Origin: Lachnospiraceae bacterium
Lineage (GTDB): Bacteria > Bacillota > Clostridia > Lachnospirales > Lachnospiraceae
Reading direction: 5' to 3'
Assembly: GCA_015057865.1 (NCBI GenBank)
Contig: SVDH01000006.1
Span: 16,492 to 80,491 of the forward strand
DNA length: 64,000 nt
This document shows positions 15,530-24,358 of this stretch, piece after piece; position 1 is the first letter of the stretch; each line of letters opens with the position of its first letter. Under the pieces are notes generated by a model. It saw nothing but the letters and a program-made list of their open reading frames with translations. It was not told the DNA's origin and did no database searches. The translations under genes and the position numbers were made by a program.

Positions 15530-17629
15530 TCACTTTGTTGCATAGTCCATCCACGGACAAACATGTCCGATATCATTTCTCAGGTCACACTGCAGACATC
15601 TGTTCGCTTCGTTTTGTGCCTGCTCCAGGGTATATGTCAGATATACATCCTCTTCATCCTGTGCTCTTTCTGTACCCCGCAGAATCTGTTCCTCTCTCGG
15701 AAGCTCTGCAAAGCCTTCCATAGTTCCGATCACCGGATCTGCAATTCTATCACATAACTTCTCGTCGATCTCTCCTGATCCGCCCAGATATCTGTCAATC
15801 TCTGCTGTAGCATCTCTGCCCTGCGCGATTGCATTGATCACGAAGCTGATACCGGTAATGGCATCGCCTGCCGCAAAGATTCCTTCTCCGGATGTCTTGA
15901 AACCATCAACGACCGGATATCCAAATCGATTGATTTCAATCCCAAAGTTCTCAAACGCATTCAGTCCGGTATGTTGACCGGTAGCAAAGATCACACTGTC
16001 ACAAGGAATCACCATCTGACTATCCTCCAATGCAACTTCTGTAACCGTTCCGGTCGCTCTGTCATAGGTGGAAGATAATACGGTGTGTACACGTAATCCG
16101 GTAACTCCTTCGGTCCCGCCTTCAATCTCTTCGAAAGAACGTCCTGCAAAAAGAACCACGCCTTCGTCTAAAGCTTCTTCCTGATCTTCTTTGTCTGCCA
16201 GGATCTTATCCGGCTGCTCGATACATGCGATATTGATCTGCAGTCCTTTTCGTACCAGAGAACGAGCCACGTCATATCCTACGGAACCGGCACCGATCAC
16301 TGTTACTTTCTGTCCCAGATAAGAAATATCGCTGCCCTGGCGAAGATCTGCCAGTACATCAATGGCTGTATATACCTGCTCGAAATCAGAACCCGGAATC
16401 CGCAGTTTCTTACCATGGCTTACACCAACAGATACCAGCACTGCATCATACCGCTCCCTTAACGAACGAACATCAGAAATTTCTGTATTGCATTCCGCTC
16501 TTACACCGCTGTCCAGAATCGTCTGGATCTCTTTCTTTACTCCCTCGATCGGAAGCCTGTAGGACGGAATTCCGCTAGTCATCGGTCCGCCAAGCTGTGG
16601 ACGTTTCTCAAATACATCTACATCATGGCCCTGTTTGTTCAGATAGTAGGCTGCCGTGAGGCCACACGGACCACCGCCGACAACGGCTACCTTTTTTCCG
16701 GTGCGGGCCTTAAAAGTAACCTTTTCCATCCATTTTCCATTCGTTGCATTCACTGCTGCAAAACGTTTCAGATTACGGATCGCGATCGGTTCATTCAGAC
16801 CATTTCTCTTACAGCCCAACTCACATTTATGATTACAGATATGCCCTAATACAAACGGGAACGGAACCTTCTCATGGAGGATCGCCATGGCACGATCTGT
16901 ATTGCCCTCTTTGATCGCTCTGATATAGGCCGGAATATCAACATGTGCCGGACATTCAGCACTACATGGGATCAATGCCTTCTCTCTTGCGATATCATTT
17001 CGGAACACGCCCTCAAAATCCTGTAATGCGCCGGTCGGACACACCTCTACACACGCACCGCAGAAACGACAACCGGCTTCCGCCAATGACACATCTCCTT
17101 TAGTACCGATATAGGTTTCTTTACCCTCTCTGTTGTACTGGAGAATTCCTACGCCTCTCAAATCCTTGCAAGCTCTCACACAGCGGCCACACATAATACA
17201 GCGTTCCATCTCTCTTAAAATCAATGGGTTGTCCGTATTTCTGTCAGTGGTTGTCTTTGTGATGGTACGGAGCCTGGAATGCGTAACATCTGTATACTGA
17301 ATGATCGCCTGCAGTTCACATTTCAAATATGCCTTACAGGAAGAACAGTCATGCGGATGACCTGCCAGCAGGAATTCCAGTGCTACATTTCTCTGATGAA
17401 TCACCTTTTCTGTCTTAAGATTGACAGACATGCCTTCTTGTGCAAGTGTCTCACAGGTTTTCACCACACGTCCGTTTACCTCAGCCACACATAAGCCACA
17501 TTCACCAATCACCGGCAGGCTCGGATGTGTACACAGATGAGGGATATAAATATTGGCATCTAATGCCGCTTCCAGAATCGTCTGCCCTTCTTTTGCTTCA
17601 ACAGGGCGACTGTCTATATATATCTTCAT
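15530..17629 (-). CDS. NuoG-N/ferredoxin/GltD-like NAD(P)H oxidoreductase
   Basis: 699-residue hybrid. An N-terminal [2Fe-2S] domain (C33, C44, C47, C59) precedes a NuoG-type His/Cys site (in HPHDCSSCKAYLKC) and two ferredoxin motifs (CIMCGRCVRAC and CRFCGACVEVCP). The rest is a glutamate-synthase small-subunit (GltD) type flavoprotein with its own cysteines (CSAECPAH, CNHKCELGC), an FAD motif VAVVGGGPCGLTAA and an NAD(P)H motif VTVIGAGSVGYDVA. Such proteins link NAD(P)H with ferredoxin or a partner flavoprotein. I start at ATG 17629, 7 nt after GAGG; an in-frame GTG four codons earlier is less likely. It follows the FAD reductase by 17 bp and probably feeds it electrons. Confidence 0.85.
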   Translation of the reverse strand: MKIYIDSRPVEAKEGQTILEAALDANIYIPHLCTHPSLPVIGECGLCVAEVNGRVVKTCETLAQEGMSVNLKTEKVIHQRNVALEFLLAGHPHDCSSCKAYLKCELQAIIQYTDVTHSRLRTITKTTTDRNTDNPLILREMERCIMCGRCVRACKDLRGVGILQYNREGKETYIGTKGDVSLAEAGCRFCGACVEVCPTGALQDFEGVFRNDIAREKALIPCSAECPAHVDIPAYIRAIKEGNTDRAMAILHEKVPFPFVLGHICNHKCELGCKRNGLNEPIAIRNLKRFAAVNATNGKWMEKVTFKARTGKKVAVVGGGPCGLTAAYYLNKQGHDVDVFEKRPQLGGPMTSGIPSYRLPIEGVKKEIQTILDSGVRAECNTEISDVRSLRERYDAVLVSVGVSHGKKLRIPGSDFEQVYTAIDVLADLRQGSDISYLGQKVTVIGAGSVGYDVARSLVRKGLQINIACIEQPDKILADKEDQEEALDEGVVLFAGRSFEEIEGGTEGVTGLRVHTVLSSTYDRATGTVTEVALEDSQMVIPCDSVIFATGQHTGLNAFENFGIEINRFGYPVVDGFKTSGEGIFAAGDAITGISFVINAIAQGRDATAEIDRYLGGSGEIDEKLCDRIADPVIGTMEGFAELPREEQILRGTERAQDEEDVYLTYTLEQAQNEANRCLQCDLRNDIGHVCPWMDYATK

Positions 17630-17646
17630 CAGGGACCTCACTCTTT

Positions 17647-19140
17647 TTATTCATACTCAGCATCCAGCTTATTTAAATACTCGATTGCATTTTCACTGGC
17701 CATTCTTCCGGAGTTCAGGCAGAACGCCATGGTGTTTCCCGGAAGGATGAACGGATATGTGTCGCCACAAATATTCATCGCATCTGTTCCTACGGAATAG
17801 AGCCCCGGGATTACTTTGTAATCCTCTGTCAGGCAACGCATCTTGTAGTCTGTTCTGACACCGCCCAGCGTTCCGTAAGCACCCGGGAACTGCTGTAAAA
17901 CATAGAATTTTGGAGTCTTAACCGGGCGCAGGAAGGACGGATCCTTACCCATGATGTCATCCTTATGATTCTCACAGCAGGCATTGTATTCTTCCAGAGT
18001 CTCCAGAAAGCCTTCTTTGTCGATACCTGTCTTCTCACAGAGATCATCTACAGAATCACATTCAAAGTAGAATTCATAACCTTCTGCTTTTGCCTGTTTT
18101 GCCGCTTCATCAAACTGATCAAATACGTCTTCACCCTGAACGCCCGGGAAATCTACGCCTCTTGCTTTGTAGTATGCCAATGTGTCCGCATCCATGATCG
18201 CGAAACAGGTTCCCCATGGCTGGTATGCGATCGCATTACCTGTGATACCGGTGTTTCCGATTACGTCTTCCGGGATGAAACGACGTCCTAATTTGTTTAC
18301 CCAGAGAATCGGCTGTCTGAATGCACCCTCAAGCGCGAAATGATTTAAGTTATCCGGAATCTGGTACATCAGCTCCATAATACTTGGCTCTTTTCCTGCA
18401 CCTGCTTCCCACGCCATTCTCAGGCCATCACCAACATTTCCGGGAATACGGAAGGAATAAAGGTCTTTCCCCCATTCAAATCCGGTTCTCTCTGTGATCA
18501 GCTTAGGATTATCTCCGAAACCACCGCATGCCAGGATGACAACATCTGCATAAGCTGTGATATCCTCTCCATCCGGTGCTTTTGCTTTCACGCCGATCAC
18601 ACGTCCGTCTTCCATGATGACATTTGTTGCCGGAGACTCCAGTCTGAGATCTCCACCCAGCTCCTGAAAGCGCTCTGTCATTTTTTTACACATGGTAGAA
18701 GCTACACGAGGCGCTACCTTCTGTCCGGGTGCCGGCGCAACAGGATGTCTTACCTGTTCTGCAGAAGCAAAATGCTTCATTCTGACCGGTGTATATTTTG
18801 TATTGCCTTCAAATACGAAATTAACACCCATGTTTTCAAGCCATTCTATGGTAGATGCTGTCTTTTTGTAATATTCCATTACAAGTCTTGCATCTGCTTT
18901 CCAATGCACATAGTGCATATGTTTCTCAAAGATCTCTTCCGGTGTGTAGTTATAACCAGCCATTCTCTGCTGGCGGGATCCTACTGCCAACGGGCTGATA
19001 CCCATGTTTGCGGCACCACCTGTTGTATTGTTTTTCTCGAATGTAATTACTTCTGCCCCAAGCTCTGCAGCTGCTACAGATGCTGCAAGTCCTGATAATC
19101 CGGCTGCACATACGATTACATCAGCTTCAAGTGTGATCAT
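17647..19140 (-). CDS. FAD-dependent reductase/dehydrogenase of the fumarate reductase flavoprotein superfamily
   Basis: 497-residue single-subunit flavoprotein with no signal peptide and no FMN-binding or cytochrome domain. The FAD motif is DVIVCAAGLSGLAA, with Ala at the first Gly of GxGxxG. The second FAD segment, TLGGVRTD (424-431) and PGLYSVGTD, is typical of the fumarate reductase/ketosteroid dehydrogenase superfamily. The His and Arg that bind dicarboxylates in fumarate reductase are not at the expected places (AYGTLGG and YPFILPGNT), so I do not call it a fumarate reductase. C=C reduction of a phenolic or enone substrate, with electrons from the GltD-like partner, is my inference. Confidence 0.75.
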   Translation of the reverse strand: MITLEADVIVCAAGLSGLAASVAAAELGAEVITFEKNNTTGGAANMGISPLAVGSRQQRMAGYNYTPEEIFEKHMHYVHWKADARLVMEYYKKTASTIEWLENMGVNFVFEGNTKYTPVRMKHFASAEQVRHPVAPAPGQKVAPRVASTMCKKMTERFQELGGDLRLESPATNVIMEDGRVIGVKAKAPDGEDITAYADVVILACGGFGDNPKLITERTGFEWGKDLYSFRIPGNVGDGLRMAWEAGAGKEPSIMELMYQIPDNLNHFALEGAFRQPILWVNKLGRRFIPEDVIGNTGITGNAIAYQPWGTCFAIMDADTLAYYKARGVDFPGVQGEDVFDQFDEAAKQAKAEGYEFYFECDSVDDLCEKTGIDKEGFLETLEEYNACCENHKDDIMGKDPSFLRPVKTPKFYVLQQFPGAYGTLGGVRTDYKMRCLTEDYKVIPGLYSVGTDAMNICGDTYPFILPGNTMAFCLNSGRMASENAIEYLNKLDAEYE

Positions 19141-19158
19141 GATATTCTTTCCTTTCTC

Positions 19159-20115
19159 TTAATTGTGTACGTCACGATTCGGTTTCAGTGGTTCCAGATA
19201 AGCGCCCCATGTTTCACGCGCTTCTTTGATCTTTTGTTTGTCCTCTTCTGTAAACTGATATCCCATCTTGGCTTTCTTGACAGAATCACCCATTGCTTTG
19301 TCATGTGTGATCCCACCAAACATTGAGAATCGGGAAACTTCAATGCCGCCATCCCATTTCACTTTCTCGATGGTCCCGTCTTCACCGATCACCGGATCAC
19401 CGGCCACGTCGCAGATCGCACATTTGAGTCTTCCATCGCGAAGTACCAGAAGATCAGAATGACAGATCGGGCATGCTTCCGGCTTGTCGCCCAGATACTC
19501 AACCGGACCGCTGTCGCCAAGCTGAGAAGCAACTCTTTTACCAAGCAGGGCTGCTCTGTCAATGTGTTCCTGTTTTAATGCCACGATTCCAAGTGCAGGT
19601 GTTCCTGTCACTGCCAGCTGATCTACCAGGTTCATCTGGCTGCAGATCAACTCAGTACCGTAGAAATTCAGAACCGGTGACTGTAATGAATTCCAGTCAG
19701 ATCCTGCAACTGCAATGGTTGCAACCGGTCTGCGGAGCTTTGGATCGCCCTGTCTTTTATTTGCCTGTGATGCGCTATAGCCGAATCCATGCAGTCTGTT
19801 TACCAGAACGCCAAGGATTCCCGGCGGGAGCAGATGATATGCCGGAGCAGCAAGGATCAGCCCGTCTGCGTCATCCACCTCTTTCATCAGTGAATAGAAA
19901 TCATCTTCATCCCAGTTGTATTTACAACGCATTGGCTTTCCGCTTCTGCCAAGCCATGTGCAAACTTCACATCCTGTACAAGCTTTGATGTCATAATCAT
20001 GCAGTCTCGCAAAAGCTACTTCATGTCCTTCTCCTTCTACTGCCTTTAATGCAGCTTTTAAAAGGATCTCACTGTTACTGACTTCGCGTCCTGCTGAAAT
20101 TCCTAAAACCTTCAT
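19159..20115 (-). CDS. Flavodoxin-fold iron-sulfur flavoprotein with C-terminal zinc ribbon
   Basis: 318 residues. The N-terminal half is an NADPH-dependent FMN reductase/flavodoxin domain (KVLGISAGREVSNSEILL, APAYHLLPPGILGVLVNR). A cysteine cluster at C46, C49, C52 and C64 resembles that of archaeal and clostridial iron-sulfur flavoproteins. A rubredoxin-like ribbon follows (C215, C218, C232, C235), then a tail of about 80 residues. It may shuttle electrons or act directly on the cluster's substrate. It is the first gene of the operon, with AGGAGG before the ATG, a recognisable promoter upstream and a divergent PucR-type regulator beyond. Confidence 0.8.
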   Translation of the reverse strand: MKVLGISAGREVSNSEILLKAALKAVEGEGHEVAFARLHDYDIKACTGCEVCTWLGRSGKPMRCKYNWDEDDFYSLMKEVDDADGLILAAPAYHLLPPGILGVLVNRLHGFGYSASQANKRQGDPKLRRPVATIAVAGSDWNSLQSPVLNFYGTELICSQMNLVDQLAVTGTPALGIVALKQEHIDRAALLGKRVASQLGDSGPVEYLGDKPEACPICHSDLLVLRDGRLKCAICDVAGDPVIGEDGTIEKVKWDGGIEVSRFSMFGGITHDKAMGDSVKKAKMGYQFTEEDKQKIKEARETWGAYLEPLKPNRDVHN

Positions 20116-20164
20116 ACCACTTATCCTCCTGTATCATTTGTTTACCTGCTGCTGTACTTCTATC

Positions 20165-20193
20165 ATTCTAACTTTGACTTTACCCTGCTTCAA
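20165..20193 (-). promoter_or_regulatory. Promoter of the 20.1-11.3 kb operon
   Basis: On the minus strand, TTGAAG (20188-20193), a 17-bp spacer and TAGAAT (20165-20170), about 50 bp before the first ATG. A palindrome lies just upstream of the -35 box, where an activator could bind. Confidence 0.55.
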
Positions 20194-20199
20194 CGGACC

Positions 20200-20209
20200 T
20201 TTGTACAAA
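20200..20209. promoter_or_regulatory. 10-bp palindrome upstream of the operon -35 box
   Basis: TTTGTACAAA, perfectly self-complementary, 6 bp upstream of the minus-strand -35 hexamer. The position suits a regulator site. With only one short copy the assignment is tentative. Confidence 0.35.
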
Positions 20210-20233
20210 CTTAACAACATTAAAAAAACCGAT

Positions 20234-20251
20234 TTTGGACTTTTGTCCAAA
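20234..20251. promoter_or_regulatory. Candidate operator in the divergent promoter region
   Basis: TTTGGAC, TTTT, GTCCAAA: a perfect 7-bp inverted repeat, extended outward by CGAT/ATCG with small mismatches. It sits between the two divergent promoters, 6 bp from the -35 box of the regulator gene. A site for the neighbouring PucR-type protein is the simplest guess. Confidence 0.5.
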
Positions 20252-20257
20252 TATCGA

Positions 20258-20286
20258 TTTACAATGTTTTTGGCATATGTTATAAA
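20258..20286 (+). promoter_or_regulatory. Promoter of the PucR-type regulator gene
   Basis: TTTACA (20258-20263), a 17-bp spacer and TATAAA (20281-20286), about 40 bp before the ATG at 20326. The gene has a strong AAGGAGGA ribosome binding site. Confidence 0.6.
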
Positions 20287-20325
20287 GAAAATGAATTTAT
20301 AGAATTCGAGATAAGGAGGAGCGTT

Positions 20326-21849
20326 ATGAAACTGCCAATCGCAATCATTACAGAATATTTAGCGGAATGGAACCCTGTCTCGCATTTCATTACGTCGGAT
20401 GATCAGCTGATGTTTGACACTGTGAGTATTGTTTATTCTGAACAAACATTATTTTTGAATCATTCACTTTATGTCATTCGATCAGAAGAAGAGCTCGCAA
20501 ATATGACATCCGGTACTGCCGTTTTCCCCGGGAAGCTGTCCTCTTATCCAAAAACAGTCAATATCATTGAGATTGACTATCCGGATTCACCGGAGAAGCT
20601 GTGTTCTGAGATCAATCAATGTATACACAGCTATTCCAATTGGGCAGAACAGTTGAATCTTTCCATCATTTCAGGATGTACACTCCAGACTCTGGTTGAT
20701 CAGAGTGAACCATTCCTGAAAAACCCCTTTGTGATATTCAACGGCACTTTTGACTGTGTCGCTGCTTCAAATAACATCACAGAGGATGATCCCCTGTATT
20801 ATGATGTCAAAAAGCATGGCAAACCTTCACCGGAAACAATGCTTCAATTATCTGAACACAACAAAAACAGGAAAGTGGAAAATGGCATGTTCTACTCCGG
20901 GAAAAAATACAGACTGTCGAAAGGGATTGCTGATCATTATGAGATCTTTGTTGATTTTGCAGCTGACGGTTCACTTTCCTATGGTTTAAATCTGCGTTTC
21001 AAATACCATCCGATATCACCGGGATTACTGGCTGTCATCGGAATATTTACAGAAAAACTGGCTCAGTATATCGATTTAAACCACACCAAAGACGAAAACA
21101 CCGGTATTATCTCTTTTAATGAATATCTTTTTCCGCGTGTATTGGATAAAGATCCTGACGCCATTAAACTGGCTGTCAATTTTCCGCCATTTTCAAGGGA
21201 TTACATAATCATCACCTCTAATAGCAGTTCTTTCCGCGGCATCTCAAATAACATCCTCAGCGTGACACCGGGCTCCAGCCTCTTCTGCCACGAGAAGCGT
21301 TATTATATCTTTATTCCAACGGAACTGTCTGACGAAAAATCCTTCTACTTTATCCACCAGCAGGAAAAACGTATTGCCGAAGTATCTTCTGCATATCAGA
21401 TCTACATAGGCATTAGCGGTCCGGTCATCGGATATGCCGGTCTGGAATCAGCCTGTGTCCAGGCTGTCCATGCTCTTGAACTGTCGGACAAAGCCTACTC
21501 TCACACCAGCGATAATGAGTACCTGCTTTTATACCGTGACATTGCCTTATTTGACATGGCTGTCCATTACAGCGAGCATCATCAGGCAAAGAGCTTTGCG
21601 CCTCTGGGATATCTTCGAATGAAAGAACATGACAAAAAAAAAGGCACAGACTACTGTGCGTTTATAAAGACTTATATCATGAATGGATGTAATGCCGCGG
21701 CAACCGCTCAGAAGCTTTTTTTGCACAAAAACAGCATTATTTACAGAGTTGATAAGATAAAAGAAAGATTTGGACTTAATATCAGCAGCACCTATGAACA
21801 GTTATTATTCCTGATGGCATGTATTACTGATGAAGCGATAAAAGAATAA
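20326..21849 (+). CDS. PucR/CdaR-family transcriptional regulator
   Basis: 507-residue cytoplasmic regulator. The C-terminal PucR helix-turn-helix (about 435-500) contains NAAATAQKLFLHKNSIIYR followed by KIKERFGLNI, the family hallmark. The N-terminal and central part (about 1-430) has no membrane segment and should be the sensory region, with a GGDEF-like/CdaR middle segment before the DNA-binding domain. Family members often activate purine, sugar-acid or aromatic catabolism genes in response to a substrate. It is divergent from the operon at 11.3-20.1 kb and shares a 210-bp control region with palindromes, so it is probably its local regulator. A strong terminator follows. Confidence 0.88.
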   Translation: MKLPIAIITEYLAEWNPVSHFITSDDQLMFDTVSIVYSEQTLFLNHSLYVIRSEEELANMTSGTAVFPGKLSSYPKTVNIIEIDYPDSPEKLCSEINQCIHSYSNWAEQLNLSIISGCTLQTLVDQSEPFLKNPFVIFNGTFDCVAASNNITEDDPLYYDVKKHGKPSPETMLQLSEHNKNRKVENGMFYSGKKYRLSKGIADHYEIFVDFAADGSLSYGLNLRFKYHPISPGLLAVIGIFTEKLAQYIDLNHTKDENTGIISFNEYLFPRVLDKDPDAIKLAVNFPPFSRDYIIITSNSSSFRGISNNILSVTPGSSLFCHEKRYYIFIPTELSDEKSFYFIHQQEKRIAEVSSAYQIYIGISGPVIGYAGLESACVQAVHALELSDKAYSHTSDNEYLLLYRDIALFDMAVHYSEHHQAKSFAPLGYLRMKEHDKKKGTDYCAFIKTYIMNGCNAAATAQKLFLHKNSIIYRVDKIKERFGLNISSTYEQLLFLMACITDEAIKE

Positions 21850-21851
21850 TA

Positions 21852-21897
21852 GAAAGGCTGCAGAAATCATTTCTGACTTCTGCAGCCTTTCATTTTT
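21852..21897 (+). terminator. Intrinsic terminator after the PucR-type gene
   Basis: 14-bp perfect stem GAAAGGCTGCAGAA/TTCTGCAGCCTTTC with a 12-nt loop, followed by ATTTTTAT. It separates this gene from convergent leuS. Confidence 0.85.
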
Positions 21898-21922
21898 ATG
21901 ATATAGTCACCAATCGCTAACA

Positions 21923-24334
21923 TTATTTGACCACGATATTGATGATCCGTCCCGGAACATAGATTTCCTTCACAATGTTTCCGGTCAGCTTGTCGCCAAG
22001 CGCTTCTTTTCCAAGCGCAATGGCTTCGTCTTTTGATGCATCCACCGGTACGGATACAACGCCTTTTACCTTGCCGTTGATCTGAACACCGATCTCTACC
22101 GTATCGTCCTTCATCGCCTCTTCATCATAAGTCGGCCAGCCTGCCGTAAAGACAGACTCCGTATGACCAAGCTGCTCATAAAGCTCTTCCGCGATGTGCG
22201 GTGCGAACGGAGAAAGCAGGATGACAAATGCTTCCAGTGTCTTTTTGTCGACGCCGCCCTTCTTTGCCAGATCGACAAGCTTATTGTTGTACTCCATGAA
22301 GCCGGAAACAACGGTATTTAAGCTGAAGCTTTCCAGACGCTGGGTGATGTCATAGATCAGCTTGTTGCGGACCTTGAGAAGCTCAGGTGTTTCCTTCGCG
22401 TCAGCATCCTTTTGCTCCATGAACATCTTATAGAAACGGGTGATGAAGCGGTAAACGCCGTCAATTCCTCTGTCATCCCACTCAGAATCCAGTTCCGGCG
22501 GGCCGACAAACAGCTCGTACAGACGCAGGGAATCGCAGCCGTAATCACGTACCAGCTCATCCGGTGAAACGACGTTTCCTTTGGACTTGCTCATCTTGAT
22601 GCCGTTCTTGCCCGTGATCATACCCTGGTTGAACAGCTTATGGAACGGCTCTTCAAAATCGATCACGCCGATATCATACAGGAACTTGGTATAGAAACGG
22701 GAATACAGAAGATGCAGTACCGCATGCTCTACACCACCGATGTACATATCAACCGGCAGGAACTGATCCGCTTTTTCTCTCGAAACCAGCTCTTTGTCAT
22801 TTTTACTGTCCACATAGCGCAGGAAGTACCAGGAAGATCCTGCCCACTGCGGCATGGTATTGGTCTCACGCTTCGCAGGCTTTCCACAGCACGGACATGT
22901 CGTGTTGACCCAGGAATCGATCGCGGCAAGCGGTGACTCTCCGGTTCCGGTCGGCTCGTAAGAGTCCACTTCCGGCAACAGCAGCGGAAGCTCTTCTTCC
23001 GGCACCGGTACAGGGCCGCAGTCCGGACAATGGATGATCGGGATCGGCTCACCCCAGTAACGCTGTCTTGAGAAGACCCAGTCACGCAGCTTGTAATTCA
23101 CGGTCGCTTTTCCGATGCCGCGTTCCTCGATGATATGCGGCGCTTCCTTTTTCAGAACCGCGGATTCCATTCCGTTCCATTCGCCGGAATTGATCATGGT
23201 TCCCTTCGCATCTGTGTACGCTTCTTCCATATCCGGAATCTCGATGCCGTCTTTTGCAATGACCTGACGGATCGGAATATCAAACTTCTTCGCAAACGCA
23301 AAGTCTCTGTCATCATGTGCCGGCACACACATGATCGCGCCGGTACCATAATCAGCCAGAACATAATCAGAAAGCCAGATTGGGATCTGCTCACCGCTTA
23401 AAGGGTTGATCGCATAAGAGCCTGTGAATACACCGGTCTTTTCCTTATCCTGCAGACGATCCACAGAAGATTTCACAGACGCTTTATAGATATAATCATC
23501 TACCGCTTCTTTCTGTGCATCGGTCGCCAGATCCTTTGCAAGGGCATGCTCCGGCGCAAGCACCATGAACGTCGCACCGTAAAGCGTATCCGGACGTGTC
23601 GTATAAACAGTGATCTTTTCGTCTCTGCCCTCGATCGGGAACTCTACTTCCGCGCCATAGCTTTTGCCGATCCAGTCAGACTGCATCTTGATGACCTTCT
23701 CCGGCCAGTCAAGTGTCTTTAAATCTTCCAGAAGGCGGTCTGCGTATTTGGTGATCTTTAACATCCACTGGTTCAGATTTTTCTTTGTAACTTCCGCACC
23801 GCAGCGCTCGCAGACACCGTTTACAACTTCCTCATTCGCAAGGCCTGTTTTACAGGACGGGCACCAGTTGATCGGCATTTCCTTCTGATATGCCAGCCCT
23901 TCCTTGAACATCTTCACAAAGATCCACTGGGTCCATTTATAGAAGTTCGGATCCGTTGTATTAACTTCCATATCCCAGTCATAGATCGCTGAGATCTCTC
24001 CGATCTGACGCTTGATATTTGCAACATTCTCCGCAGTGGAGATTGCCGGATGGATGCCCATCTTGATCGCGTAATTCTCTGCCGGAAGACCGAATGCATC
24101 CCAGCCCATCGGATGGATCAGGTAGTATCCCTGCTGCAGTTTGTAGCGGCTCCAGACATCAGAAATAACATATCCTCTCCAGTGTCCGACATGGAGTCCG
24201 TTTCCGGACGGATACGGGAACATGTCAAGACAGTAGTATTTCTTCTTGTTCGGATCCTTTGGATTCACCGGCTTTTTCAGCCACCGGTTTTTCCATTTCT
24301 GCTCAATTTCTCTATGGTTGTATCTTTCTGCCAT
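21923..24334 (-). CDS. leuS: Leucyl-tRNA synthetase
   Basis: Charges tRNA-Leu with leucine and edits mischarged products. The class I signatures are HVGH (in PSGNGLHVGHWRGY) and KMSKSKGN. The CP1 editing domain contains YTTRPDTLYGATFMV. A zinc-type insert is suggested by CPSCKTGL and CERCG, and by CPDCG with CPCCGK. I start at MAERYN (ATG 24334), which follows AGAGGAG and gives 803 residues, the usual length; the seven upstream codons are unlikely. It lies 93 bp downstream of an EF-G paralog, with a GC-rich hairpin between. Confidence 0.96.
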   Translation of the reverse strand: MAERYNHREIEQKWKNRWLKKPVNPKDPNKKKYYCLDMFPYPSGNGLHVGHWRGYVISDVWSRYKLQQGYYLIHPMGWDAFGLPAENYAIKMGIHPAISTAENVANIKRQIGEISAIYDWDMEVNTTDPNFYKWTQWIFVKMFKEGLAYQKEMPINWCPSCKTGLANEEVVNGVCERCGAEVTKKNLNQWMLKITKYADRLLEDLKTLDWPEKVIKMQSDWIGKSYGAEVEFPIEGRDEKITVYTTRPDTLYGATFMVLAPEHALAKDLATDAQKEAVDDYIYKASVKSSVDRLQDKEKTGVFTGSYAINPLSGEQIPIWLSDYVLADYGTGAIMCVPAHDDRDFAFAKKFDIPIRQVIAKDGIEIPDMEEAYTDAKGTMINSGEWNGMESAVLKKEAPHIIEERGIGKATVNYKLRDWVFSRQRYWGEPIPIIHCPDCGPVPVPEEELPLLLPEVDSYEPTGTGESPLAAIDSWVNTTCPCCGKPAKRETNTMPQWAGSSWYFLRYVDSKNDKELVSREKADQFLPVDMYIGGVEHAVLHLLYSRFYTKFLYDIGVIDFEEPFHKLFNQGMITGKNGIKMSKSKGNVVSPDELVRDYGCDSLRLYELFVGPPELDSEWDDRGIDGVYRFITRFYKMFMEQKDADAKETPELLKVRNKLIYDITQRLESFSLNTVVSGFMEYNNKLVDLAKKGGVDKKTLEAFVILLSPFAPHIAEELYEQLGHTESVFTAGWPTYDEEAMKDDTVEIGVQINGKVKGVVSVPVDASKDEAIALGKEALGDKLTGNIVKEIYVPGRIINIVVK

Positions 24335-24358
24335 TACTACTCCTCTAAAACACATGAC

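Noticed and set aside
17647-19140. Fumarate reductase or succinate dehydrogenase flavoprotein
   Set aside because: Dicarboxylate-binding His and Arg are not present and there are no partner iron-sulfur or cytochrome subunits of that complex.
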